Source: Maniola hyperantus
Lineage: Eukaryota; Arthropoda; Insecta; Lepidoptera; Nymphalidae
Reading direction: 5' to 3'
NCBI RefSeq assembly: GCF_902806685.2
Contig: NC_048538.1
Span: 14,756,001-14,820,000 of the forward strand
Length of the DNA stretch: 64,000 nt
The notes under the pieces were generated by a model that was not told where the DNA came from, made no database searches, and was given only the letters and a program-made list of their open reading frames with translations. Shown here piece by piece: positions 55,602 through 63,538 of this stretch. The first letter of the stretch is position 1. Each line of letters begins with the position of its first letter. A program made the translations under genes and the position numbers.

Positions 55602-56204
55602 AAAAATGGGAAAGATGATAAATCTGAAAATTTTAAGCGGACAGGTTAAAAAGAATACTACTAGCCTTTGCACGACATTATCATCAGAAAAGGGCAGTTC
55701 TGTCTTAGCATTGTCAATTTGTTTTAATTTAGAGAGTTATGTATTTACAGCAAAATATTTAATACCTGTAGTTAGCTGAAGAACCTTGCACTGACCAATA
55801 GTTTAATAAAAGCACACGATCACTAGAGCTGCAGTATCAAAAGTTCAACTTGCCAATATGATTGCCAACATTCGATAGAAGAGACACCAAAAGAAGATAT
55901 CTGTACTTCGCAATTCAATTTTTTGCAATTTTATACCCCTCAAAAATTCACAATAAAAAGACCTATGCAAGTACGCCTCTATATGATACGGGACATTTTG
56001 AAAGGGAATAAATCTAGACTAGGGAGTGTCTGGCTGTCTGAATAATGTGTAGAAGGAGGTTGCCAAATAGGTACACGTTCCAATTTGGCTTGTTTTGAAC
56101 CGCTTTATTACTCCTCGATGCATACAACGATCTCTGTCTACAAATCAAAATCGTCTGCCGTCTCTCGATTTGATTGATGTAAAACAATTAAACATTCCAT
56201 TTCA
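55602..56204. other. Pax intron, unassigned
   Basis: Nothing recognised. Confidence 0.4.
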
Positions 56205-56262
56205 CCGACTTCAAAAAAAGGAGGAGGTTCTCAATTCGTCGGAATCTTTTTTTGTTTTTTTA
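56205..56262 (-). mobile_element. Interspersed repeat ending in GAAGTCGGTT, antisense piece
   Basis: CACCGACTTCAAAAAAAGG, GGTTCTCAATTCGTCGG and a T run. Confidence 0.75.
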
Positions 56263-56675
56263 TAACAACACTCACATGATAGTAGCTGTATGGTATGGTA
56301 TGGTATAAGTTTGTATGGTATGATAATAATAATAAACGCACCCTATCCTTAAGACATACTTACACGCATATTTCTGCCCAGCACTGGAGCAGCTTCAAGA
56401 AATATTGCCCGTCAACAAAATCTATTTGCAATGCAATAATTCATTTGACTTTCCCTTTTGTAAAATTATATCTACTGTTATATCGCTATGTTAGCAGATA
56501 AATAAATAATCCATTGAAAAATATCTTATTCTTTTACAGTATTTTATAATTTTTAAACACGTTTTTAGCTCTTGATGGCTTTCTCATACGAGAAACTAAA
56601 TTTTGCCATTTGAATTGGGCGACGATGTATTCTTAATATTGCATCTAAGGTTACATTTATTTCGTTTGTCAACAG

Positions 56676-56901
56676 TCGGGCAACATCAATATCGCCTGTA
56701 CCGCCGGCATCCAACGCCGGCACCCTACCACGGCCCGGAACGAAGCAAGTCACCGTCACCGTGCAAGAAACGGTGGTAGAACCTGCGCAACAGCCCCTAC
56801 CACCGCCGCCGGCCGCCGTTGTCACCACAGTGCGTCAACACCATGCGTCCAGTGCTACTAAAGAGTTGGACGATCTCATGGCTTCCTTATCTGACTTCAA
56901 G
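56676..56901 (+). CDS. Pax: Paxillin exon 5: proline-rich linker and LD4 motif
   Basis: Acceptor TTGTCAACAG; its first T completes a Gly codon from exon 4 and it ends in phase 0 before GTTAGT. It encodes 75 further residues: a Pro/Val/Thr-rich linker including EPAQQPLPPPPAA (a possible SH3 or EVH1 ligand, inferred from composition only) and then SSATKELDDLMASLSDFK. That is nearly identical to human LD4 (SSATRELDELMASLSDFK), which binds FAK and GIT/PKL. LD4 is the best conserved LD motif and settles the gene identity. The frame stays open past the donor to 57120, but that sequence includes a SINE-like tail and is judged intronic. Confidence 0.96.
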
Positions 56902-56939
56902 GTTAGTTTGTTAAAGAACTGTATGATCGTATGTATCTT

Positions 56940-57030
56940 TAACGGTGAAGGAAGAAAAGCGGAAGAACATTCTGAGAGGAGACACGTACTCGGTAATGTG
57001 CCGGCGATGGCCGATGACGATGATGATCTT
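56940..57030 (+). mobile_element. SINE B tail fragment just after Pax exon 5
   Basis: TTAACGGTGAAGGAAGAAAA, TCTGAGAGGAGACACGTACT, GCCGGCGATGG and GATGACGATGATGAT follow the order of 54018-54216. Confidence 0.7.
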
Positions 57031-57120
57031 ATGACATTATTATCTGACTTCAACGTTATAATGACCTGCAATCAAGGAAATTCAGTAAATGTTACAATGT
57101 GGGACCCAATCCAAAGTTAA

Positions 57121-57966
57121 GAATTTTTTCAATAAACGCCAACAAAAAATGTCATATAACTAAAACGTAAAAAGGTTCACATAATATGTGTAAACTTTAT
57201 CGTATGTTTAAATCTGTAGAAACTAATGATAGTATCAGCTATTACAAGAAAATCTTGAGATTTGAGGACAGTGCCAGCTGCCAGATAGACACTTGACCTG
57301 GTATCAAGACTCAAGAGCACATAATAAGTATATGTATCTTAAACGCTATAAAGTGCTTCGCTCTAAAGTAATCCAAATTTCATTGATGGTTTCAGCGAAC
57401 AATTAGGTAAACAAGGGTCTAAAGATGATTTGTTGTTACCCTACCCTTGATTCGTTCGATAATATAAACAATGACGTGATTCATCCGAGAAAGGTTTAAT
57501 ATAGGGCGGCAGCTGTCACGGCCACCTCGGCACACTGCACTACACTTTTCCGTTTATTATAATATTTACTAGTCGCCTTTCTTGGTCCACCGCTATTTCC
57601 AGCCGTGCGAGCGGCCGCACTCCAGAACTGCCGTCGTCTCCCTCGCGCTCGTCCAAAAGCTCACAGCTAAAGATAGCCCCGGCGTTACATCACAGGCGTA
57701 GTGGGGCCGCCAGCTTATAATATTAGAGTACATAGACAAAGATTTCACTCGGATCGCATTCACTCCAGTCCGCTTCGTTCGACCGGTTACCTTCTGTACG
57801 TTGCCACGCGAAATGTAAACTTTGACTTGGACGAATTTTAATTTTGTCCAAATCGAAGTTTCATTGAAGTCGATTGATTTATCCGCTGCTGTCTTTCAAG
57901 CGTTTAATTTCTTCTTGAATAACATCGAAGAAGCAGGGGGGAAATTAATTGATTGAAATTTCTCAG
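57121..57966. other. Pax intron before exon 6, mostly single copy
   Basis: Region 57560-57780 is GC-richer than the surroundings and free of recognised repeats (GCCGTGCGAGCGGCCGCACT, TTCACTCCAGTCCGC). It could hold an internal promoter for LIM-only transcripts, but nothing proves it. Confidence 0.35.
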
Positions 57967-58185
57967 GTGAGCGGTGTGGGAGCAGCACCAGGAGGCGAAA
58001 GCGGGATCCACGTCCACCGGGAGAAGCGCGCCTGGCAAGAGCACTACCGCAGTAACCCGCGACAGCCCGAGTCCGCCTCTCTGGAACATATGCTCGGATC
58101 CCTCCGAGCAGACATGAGCCGCCAAGGAGTACAAACGCCCCAAAAGGGGTGCTGCAACGCCTGCGAGAAACCCATTGTCGGACAG
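57967..58185 (+). CDS. Pax: Paxillin exon 6: LD5 motif and start of LIM1
   Basis: Acceptor AAATTTCTCAG, phase 0 at both ends, 73 codons. SLEHMLGSLRADMSRQGV matches LD5 of human paxillin (QLDSMLGSLQSDLNKLGV). The exon ends CCNACEKPIVGQ, the first zinc pair (C-x2-C) of LIM1, exactly where the human protein reads CGACKKPIAGQ. The donor is AG|GTGGAA, an acceptable but weak GT site. The following intron is only 79 bp. About 25 residues between LD4 and LD5 (HVHREKRAWQEHYRSNPRQ) are charged and have no recognised domain. Confidence 0.95.
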
Positions 58186-58264
58186 GTGGAATATCCCTCA
58201 AGAAAATTTGTGCATTTAGTGTTCATGTGGATTTTTGAGTGAGAACATGAAACCTTCTGTGCAG

Positions 58265-58438
58265 GTCATCACAGCTCTGGGCCGCACGTGGCACCCCGAG
58301 CACTTCACATGCGCGCACTGCAACCAGGAATTGGGAACGAGGAATTTCTTCGAGCGCGACGGCCGGCCGTACTGCGAGCCGGACTACCACAATCTCTTCT
58401 CACCGAGATGTGCATACTGCAACGGACCCATCCTTGAT
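58265..58438 (+). CDS. Pax: Paxillin exon 7: rest of LIM1 and start of LIM2
   Basis: Acceptor CTTCTGTGCAG, phase 0 at both ends, 58 codons. LIM1 continues with ALGRTWHPEHFTCAHC (H-x2-C-x2-C) and NFFERDGRPYCEPDYHN, whose Asp is the last zinc ligand (C-x2-D). LIM2 then opens with RCAYCNGPILD. Residue identity with human paxillin is very high over this stretch. LIM domains bind proteins, not DNA; in paxillin they serve adhesion targeting. The donor GTTAGT is followed by a 71-bp intron. Confidence 0.97.
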
Positions 58439-58509
58439 GTTAGTCATCAAACCTGCTACGTGAATTTGGACGACGCGTCTTATATCCTAAAGTTATGTTT
58501 CCTTTACAG

Positions 58510-58740
58510 AAATGCGTAACGGCGCTCGAAAAAACTTGGCATACGGAGCACTTCTTCTGTGCCCAATGCGGGCAGCAGTTTGGTGAAGATGGGTTCCACG
58601 AAAGGGACGGCAAGCCATACTGCCGCGCGGACTATTTCGATATGTTCGCGCCAAAATGCGGCGGTTGCAACAAACCGATCATGGAAAATTACATTTCCGC
58701 CCTCAACACGCAATGGCATCCAGACTGCTTCGTATGCAAG
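58510..58740 (+). CDS. Pax: Paxillin exon 8: rest of LIM2 and first half of LIM3
   Basis: Acceptor TTCCTTTACAG, phase 0 at both ends, 77 codons. LIM2 ligands appear in TEHFFCAQC and KPYCRADYFDMF. LIM3 starts with KCGGCNKPIMENYISAL and TQWHPDCFVCK, and the exon stops directly after the first Cys of the second zinc finger (FVCK). In vertebrate paxillin LIM2 and LIM3 are the main focal-adhesion targeting units. The donor after this exon (GTCAGC) can be paired with two acceptors, 58933 or 62341, each of which supplies the missing half of LIM3. Confidence 0.97.
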
Positions 58741-58932
58741 GTCAGCATCTCTTTAGTAGCATTCCTTATCTCCTACAATCAGGTCGAACATTGGAGCATG
58801 ACAGGTAATGTATGCCTTAATTTTGAAAAAAAATCCTCTACGCCAGGTTGAGTATGATACTCCTTAGCAATTCAAAAATCATTTGAATTGTTAGGGAGTA
58901 AAGAGGTTTAAGACAATGTTTTGGTCTCGCAG

Positions 58933-59025
58933 GATTGCCAAAATCCCGTAAAGGGTAAAACATTCTATGCCATGGAAGGAAAGCCGGTGTGCCCCGACTG
59001 CGTCGGAGTTGATGAAGATGAATAA
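58933..59025 (+). CDS. Pax: Paxillin alternative last exon: completes LIM3, no LIM4
   Basis: Begins after TTGGTCTCGCAG, phase 0, 30 codons and a TAA stop at 59023-59025. It reads DCQNPVKGKTFYAMEGK, then PVCPDC and an acidic tail ending VGVDEDE. Joined to FVCK of exon 8 it makes C-x2-C and, after exactly the same 17-residue spacing as the constitutive exon (Cys to Cys), a closing C-x2-C. LIM3 is therefore complete with a Cys in place of the usual final His. The protein ends without LIM4 (562 aa with the shortest N-terminus). Tandem AATAAA signals follow at 59257-59266. The Drosophila paxillin locus is reported to make a three-LIM muscle protein (PDLP) partly from its own specific exon; equivalence is inferred from layout. 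Confidence 0.88.
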   Translation, partial: DCQNPVKGKTFYAMEGKPVCPDCVGVDEDE

Positions 59026-59280
59026 AGGATGATCATCTCTCCCCCCTCAAATCGGATGCCCTCCCCCATCTTTTTTTTCAGCTATGCTCGCCACAAGACA
59101 TGATGTACCGCAAAGTATGACAACAACAAAAACACTGATGCTATACAAATAACACTCGCAAAACACTTCCTAGTCCTAGCGTTATCGATAGGGAAATCTA
59201 ATTTATGTAATATATTTTTATATAATGCTACTGTAATGTAACTTTAAGTTTTATAAAATAAATAAAAGAGACAAAAAAAA
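59026..59280 (+). terminator. 3' UTR and polyadenylation signals of the short Pax transcript
   Basis: About 250 bp of AT-rich non-coding sequence follow the TAA at 59025. Overlapping AATAAA hexamers lie at 59257-59262 and 59261-59266, followed by an A-rich tract. This is what an alternative 3' terminal exon needs and supports the call at 58933. Confidence 0.7.
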
Positions 59281-59724
59281 ATTCAAAAAAAAATTCAAAA
59301 AAAAAAATTCAAAACAAAACAATAGCAATAAAAACAGACATATGACAGCGGACGTCACTCGCGCCTTGTCCGCAAGTGACCGTCCGTCAAGGTCATGTGC
59401 GTCGCCTACGCACGCACGTACAATGGCAATGAACTCTTATCAATGTATTGTTTCAATGAAGGACGTCGAAAAACGCAAAGAATCTGTTAAGGGGGTCAAG
59501 ATCTAGGCGTGTAGGGTTTCCCGCGCTGAAACGGCTTAAAATAAGCCGTGACGTCACAGCAGCCACTCGGACTATGTGGAGCAGATTGCTTTGTTTATGG
59601 GCCACCCGATGAAGCTATTAATAATTGGGTGCAGTCTATTAATGCACCGTCGCCACGCGGTAAACATGATGTCAGAATTCTCTTTTTACTACGTATTACA
59701 AATATTAAGTTTATAATGCATAAA
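59281..59724. other. Pax last intron, unassigned
   Basis: A-rich runs 59271-59330, then nothing recognised. Confidence 0.4.
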
Positions 59725-59841
59725 TTTTGAGAACTCACTCGCAATATTTGCTCGGTGTACGGTTCACCCTTAAATTAAGGACTAAAACTTTTGACATGAC
59801 AGTTGGCACATAAAGCAAATATGGCGAGTGAGTTCTCAAAA
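59725..59841. mobile_element. MITE with TTTTGAGAACTCACTCGC ends
   Basis: Arms 59725-59752 and 59814-59841 match at 27 of 28; the 61-bp centre is non-coding. Confidence 0.92.
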
Positions 59842-60779
59842 TGTTTGCTCTATACTGAGATTAATAATTAAGGAACGCCCAACCGTAAATCGCAATGTTC
59901 CTTAAAAGTTGTATTTTCCATTATTTCCATGGAGTTCCCCATTTCCATATGGGGAACTCGTGTCCTAATGGAATCTTACGGACTGATCCTCTAGACGTCC
60001 TGGTTTGAGTTGTCTTATTTTTTCTAAAGAAACTTTCAAACACAATTTACTATGGACTGCTGAGAGATTTTAAAGAAATGTTCAAATGTAAGTTTTTCTC
60101 TTGCCTAAAATAGACGGTTGAAACCATGGGTGGTCATTAATCATTTTATCTGTCTCCACATAGTTTTAGACTGTTTTAAATCAATTTACTTGAATACGAT
60201 ACAAATGCCCTGTCCTCGATGGCTATTCATTGTACAATAAATCTGTAACATTTTCAATTTGGGCCGTATATTTTTTACTCGAACACTAATCTGGAAGAAG
60301 TGTTGATTTTCTTAAACTCACACTCAGGGTAATTTTAATGAATTATGCAGTTGCGCATCCTCCTGACCATACAGAGTTGGGGCACTAACAGCTAAACAAA
60401 CATCAATTAAGAAAATCGATGAAATAAAAGGGGCATGCCTTAAATACCTACTTCACTGGAACTCGTCGATAGGAACCCTCAGGGCAGGAGAAAGCGGGTG
60501 ATGTGTGAGTCGCGTAAGGGAGGCAATGATTTGTTCGTAAGCCATCTCGGAGCTTTCCAATATAGGCTGAGGGCGGCCAAGGGGGGTCAATATCCTTAAT
60601 TACCCGATGTCTTCTGAGGACGTCAAGTAACTTAAGAAGATTTCCCTCCGTTAAAAAACGCTAACTGCTCCACTGGGTGACATAAAGGACTTAAAAACAA
60701 AAATCCTCACTACTCACTATGATATTTAAAGAGACGATAAAAGAAACGAAATGTGGTTGGGTGAGAAGGGCTGAGGGTT
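59842..60779. other. Pax last intron, unassigned
   Basis: A short hairpin GAGTTCCCCATTTCCATATGGGGAACTC-like pair at 59932-59959 (GAGTTCCCCAT/ATGGGGAACTC); otherwise nothing. Confidence 0.45.
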
Positions 60780-60852
60780 GAAATTAGGGAAAGTCTATGT
60801 CCAACAGTGGACGTGTACAGGCTGGCGATGATAATAATGATGATGATAATGC
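60780..60852 (+). mobile_element. LINE 3' tail
   Basis: AAAGTCTATGTCCAACAGTGG, ACGTGTACAGGCTGG and (GATGAT)n. Confidence 0.75.
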
Positions 60853-60854
60853 GC

Positions 60855-61135
60855 CGTTTTTAGTGAAAAAGGAACATTTATAGGATCACTTTGTTGTTTG
60901 TCTGTCTGTCTGTCAAGACCCATCAAGGAAATCAAACCTAAGGATATCTTACCGTTGATCTAGAATCATGAAGGATTAAGCAGCTTATAACACAAGTCAA
61001 GGGAAAAATCTGAAACCATGAATTTGTAGTTAAGTGTTACTTTTGTAACGAACGTTTACGTTTTTTTTGTGTTTGCACAAAAAGTGTTGTTTTTATACGA
61101 TGGTACGGAACCCTCCGTGAGCTTGACCGGTTTTT
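60855..61135 (-). mobile_element. Interspersed repeat R, antisense
   Basis: ATTTATAGGATCACTTTGTTG, GATCTAGAATCATGAAGG, GGTACGGAACCCTCCGTGAG and GACCGGTTTTT. Confidence 0.8.
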
Positions 61136-61631
61136 AAAGCTGAAAGTCATTAAACGAGCACTGGTGTAGATAATCCAGTGGATTCGTGCCAATGCCGTGT
61201 TGAAGCGTTTATATCAAATGGAGTAATTTAACAATGTCGTAACGTTTCACAATAAAACAAATACATTGACGCTACATTATACAGACCGGCGTTTTAAATT
61301 CTGGAATCGAGTAAATAACATTTTTTTCAGATAAATTACAAAAAAACGACACCCACACCACACATGAGTCAATTTAAAAAGTGTTGTGTTTAGGGTTCCG
61401 TACATAAATTGTAAAAAAGGAATCCTATAGGTCCGACTGGCTATAATTACTGTTTTGCCAATGCCGTATTTACAGACTGACATTTTTAATTTGGAATCGA
61501 GTAAATAAATATTTTTTCAAATTACAAAAAAACGACACCCACACTTGAGTCAATTTAAAGAGTGTTGTGTTTAGGGTTCCGTACATAAATTAAAAAGAAA
61601 CTCTTATGTGCGACTGTCTATAACTATTTAC
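61136..61631. repeat. Direct duplication of about 195 bp
   Basis: CGAGTAAATAACATTTTTTTC, CAAAAAAACGACACCCACAC, ATGAGTCAATTTAAAAAGTG and TTAGGGTTCCGTACATAAAT at 61310-61410 recur at 61498-61590 in the same order, so this is a local tandem duplication; not coding. Confidence 0.8.
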
Positions 61632-61813
61632 ACAGTACGCGGCCAAAATTAATGTACATCGACCTTTAGAAAGAGATAGCAGATTTTTAGAGCGGTGTCC
61701 CTGTCGTTGAGACCGACAAAACGTCATATAGGTATGCGTGACAGAGACAACGCTCTACAAAGCCGAAATGTCATTCTAAAGTCCGATGTACATTACTTTC
61801 GGCCGCGTACTGT
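61632..61813. mobile_element. MITE with CAGTACGCGGCC ends
   Basis: ACAGTACGCGGCCAAAATTA with ATGTACATCGACCTTTAG faces CTAAAGTCCGATGTACATTA with TTTCGGCCGCGTACTGTA. Related to 28147-28353. Confidence 0.88.
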
Positions 61814-61921
61814 ACTTATGCTTCTTTACAAGGTACGGCACACTCGATGGATTTCAAATAACAGCGCCAGCGTCTCAATAAAGATATTTTAAAGCCTTTG
61901 AACTTGTCTGAACTAAATTAC

Positions 61922-62302
61922 TTCATCATCATCATCATCAACCAATAGACGTCCACTGCTGGACATAAGTCTCTTGTAGGGACTTCCACACGCCACGGTC
62001 TTGCGCCGCCTGGATCCAGCGGCTCCCTGCGACTCGTCTGATGTCGTCCGTCCACCTAGTGGGGGGTCGTCTATCGGTTGTACGAACTATGTGCCCTGCC
62101 CATTGCCACTTCAGCTTCGCAACCCGTTGAGCTATGTCGGTTACTCTAGTTCTCCTACGGATCTCCTCATTTCTGATTTGATCATGTAGAGAAACTACAA
62201 GCATAGCTCTCTCCATCGCCCGCTGAGTGACTCTGAGCTTTCTTATGAGACCCATAGTTAGCGACCATGTCTCGGATCCATATGTCATCACTGGCAACAC
62301 GC
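61922..62302 (-). mobile_element. Antisense LINE 3' fragment next to the last Pax exon
   Basis: The - strand frame 62300-61938 encodes the polymerase tail of an APE-type LINE: VMTYGSETWSLT, RNEEIRRRTRVTDIAQ, KWQWAGHIVRTTDRRP, TRWTDDIRR and a (GATGAT)n 3' end at 61922. It is 5'-truncated and intact enough to read without stops over 120 codons. It lies in the opposite direction to Pax. Confidence 0.9.
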
Positions 62303-62340
62303 TTACTTTAAATTACTTACTCAGTTTTATTTCATTACAG

Positions 62341-62607
62341 GAATGCCGTGAACCTTTCCATGGCGGATCATTCTTCGAGCACGAAGGTCAGCCATACTGC
62401 GAGACCCACTACCACGGGAAACGGGGCTCCTTATGCGCCGGCTGCCATAAACCCATCGCAGGACGCTGCATAACTGCCATGTTCCGAAAATTCCACCCCG
62501 AACATTTTGTTTGCGCGTTCTGCCTTAGACAACTCAATAAAGGAACTTTCAAGGAACAGAATGATAAGCCGTACTGCCACGCGTGTTTTGACAAACTCTT
62601 CGGATAA
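62341..62607 (+). CDS. Pax: Paxillin constitutive last exon: second half of LIM3, LIM4, stop
   Basis: Acceptor TTTTATTTCATTACAG, 88 codons and TAA at 62605-62607. ECREPFHGGSFFEHEGQPYC closes LIM3 with the canonical C-x2-H (YCETH). LIM4 follows: LCAGCHKPIAGRCITAM, FHPEHFVCAFC, then NDKPYCHACFDKLFG at the C-terminus, matching the human end (NDKPYCQNCFLKLFC). The exon lies 3.6 kb beyond exon 8. An antisense LINE fragment reaches to about 38 bp upstream of the acceptor, so branch point and pyrimidine tract must lie within 62303-62340. Confidence 0.97.
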   Translation, partial: ECREPFHGGSFFEHEGQPYCETHYHGKRGSLCAGCHKPIAGRCITAMFRKFHPEHFVCAFCLRQLNKGTFKEQNDKPYCHACFDKLFG

Positions 62608-63020
62608 ACGTCAATAGATGGCGCTGATAAGTTCTTTACTATCTGTGGTTTTGAAGTTTATGGACGATATTTCGTCATATTTCTAACACCATGTAAGACA
62701 TTTTTGGCGGTTTTAACATTTCTTAGCCATTATCGCTAGAAAATCGAGAGACGCGTTGCGTCGTTTCGACTAGTCAGAAACAAGAAAAGGTCCAACAGAA
62801 ACTCTTAAGGCGGAAACAAACTATGGAACGTGTCTAAGCCGCGACAGATAGGTGTGCACAGTTGTTTGGAACGCGTCTTGCGAGATATCTATCGGACGTC
62901 CGAGCGCTCAAGGTTACATCCGCTAATTGGCACAGTTTGTACATTTTATTATTCAGATACCTTTATAAGTAGCAGGCAGCCGCGTCCGATAATTTGTTTC
63001 CCGTTTTAAATAAAATAAAA
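62608..63020 (+). terminator. 3' UTR and polyadenylation signals of the long Pax transcript
   Basis: Non-coding sequence after the stop with overlapping AATAAA hexamers at 63009-63014 and 63014-63019. No downstream GT-rich element was scored. A large palindromic element begins about 110 bp further on. Confidence 0.65.
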
Positions 63021-63127
63021 TCAATTATACGGTATCCATAACAACCAAAACCTCTGGAAACAGCAAGTTTTGTCGCTCCTGTAAATTTTTTTTTTGAAGA
63101 ATTTTAGCCACGTTAGTCACGACTAAT

Positions 63128-63366
63128 ATTATAAATACTATCTGTCCCGGCTTACTCACGTGTGTAGTCGACGTTAGCCCGACTAGTTTCGAACCCATAC
63201 GGGGTCCTTTTTCAAGGGAGTCCGTCCGCGCCCGCGCCGCGGTTTTGTCAAAACCGCGGCGCGGGCGCGGACGGACTCCCTTGAAAAAGGACCCCGTATG
63301 GGTTCGAAACTAGTCGGGCTAACGTCGACTACACACGTGTAAGCCGGGACAGATAGTATTTATAAT
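63128..63366. mobile_element. Near-perfect 239-bp palindrome, TCGACGTTAGCCCG family, copy 2
   Basis: Left arm 63128-63247 and right arm 63249-63366 are reverse complements except for a 2-nt insertion (TC near 63156-63158) in the left arm; a single T is the spacer. The inner part is GC-rich (CGCGCCCGCGCCGCGGTTTTG). The outer CGACGTTAGCCCGACTAGTTTCG block is shared with 47169-47294. Confidence 0.95.
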
Positions 63367-63407
63367 GGAAATCACTCACGGTAGTTTAAACGCTAAATTA
63401 ACGACTA

Positions 63408-63538
63408 ATATTCCCCTTTCCCCTCCAACTAAGCATAGAGCTTGTGCTAGGAGTAGGTACGACAATAGTGCAACTGGTGGGAATTAAACCGCCGACCTTT
63501 CGGAAATCAGTCCATTCCTTAACCGTTGAACTATAGTT
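63408..63538 (-). mobile_element. tRNA-derived SINE A, copy 3
   Basis: ATTCCCCTTTCCCCTCCAAC, CTAGGAGTAGGTACGACAAT, GTGCAACTGGTGGG and CTTAACCGTTGAACTATAG. Confidence 0.85.

Larger units (their letters stand above)
13461..63020 (+). other. Pax: Paxillin gene (overall locus)
   Basis: This entry spans the whole paxillin transcription unit as inferred here. Paxillin is a cytoplasmic adaptor at integrin adhesion sites. Its LD motifs are leucine-rich helices that bind FAK, vinculin/ILK-parvin and GIT-type partners, and its LIM domains are zinc-binding modules that direct it to adhesions. Seen: eight shared coding exons on the + strand with all five LD motifs in order, four LIM domains, GT-AG introns and compatible phases throughout. 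Three candidate first coding exons and two alternative last exons bracket them. Shared length from LD1 is 616 residues; human paxillin is of similar size. Introns run from 71 bp to about 29.6 kb, and the large ones are full of transposons. The transcription start is not fixed, so the left edge is the leftmost candidate ATG. Confidence 0.93.

Noticed and set aside
56902..57120. Open frame continuing past exon 5 as a longer paxillin exon
   Set aside because: It runs through a good GTTAGT donor into a SINE-like tail, and exon 6 joins in frame from 56901. Kept only as a finding about the echoed LD4.
58235..58519. Separate LIM protein starting inside the 79-bp intron
   Set aside because: It would lack the first zinc pair of LIM1; the exon 6-exon 7 splice gives a full domain.
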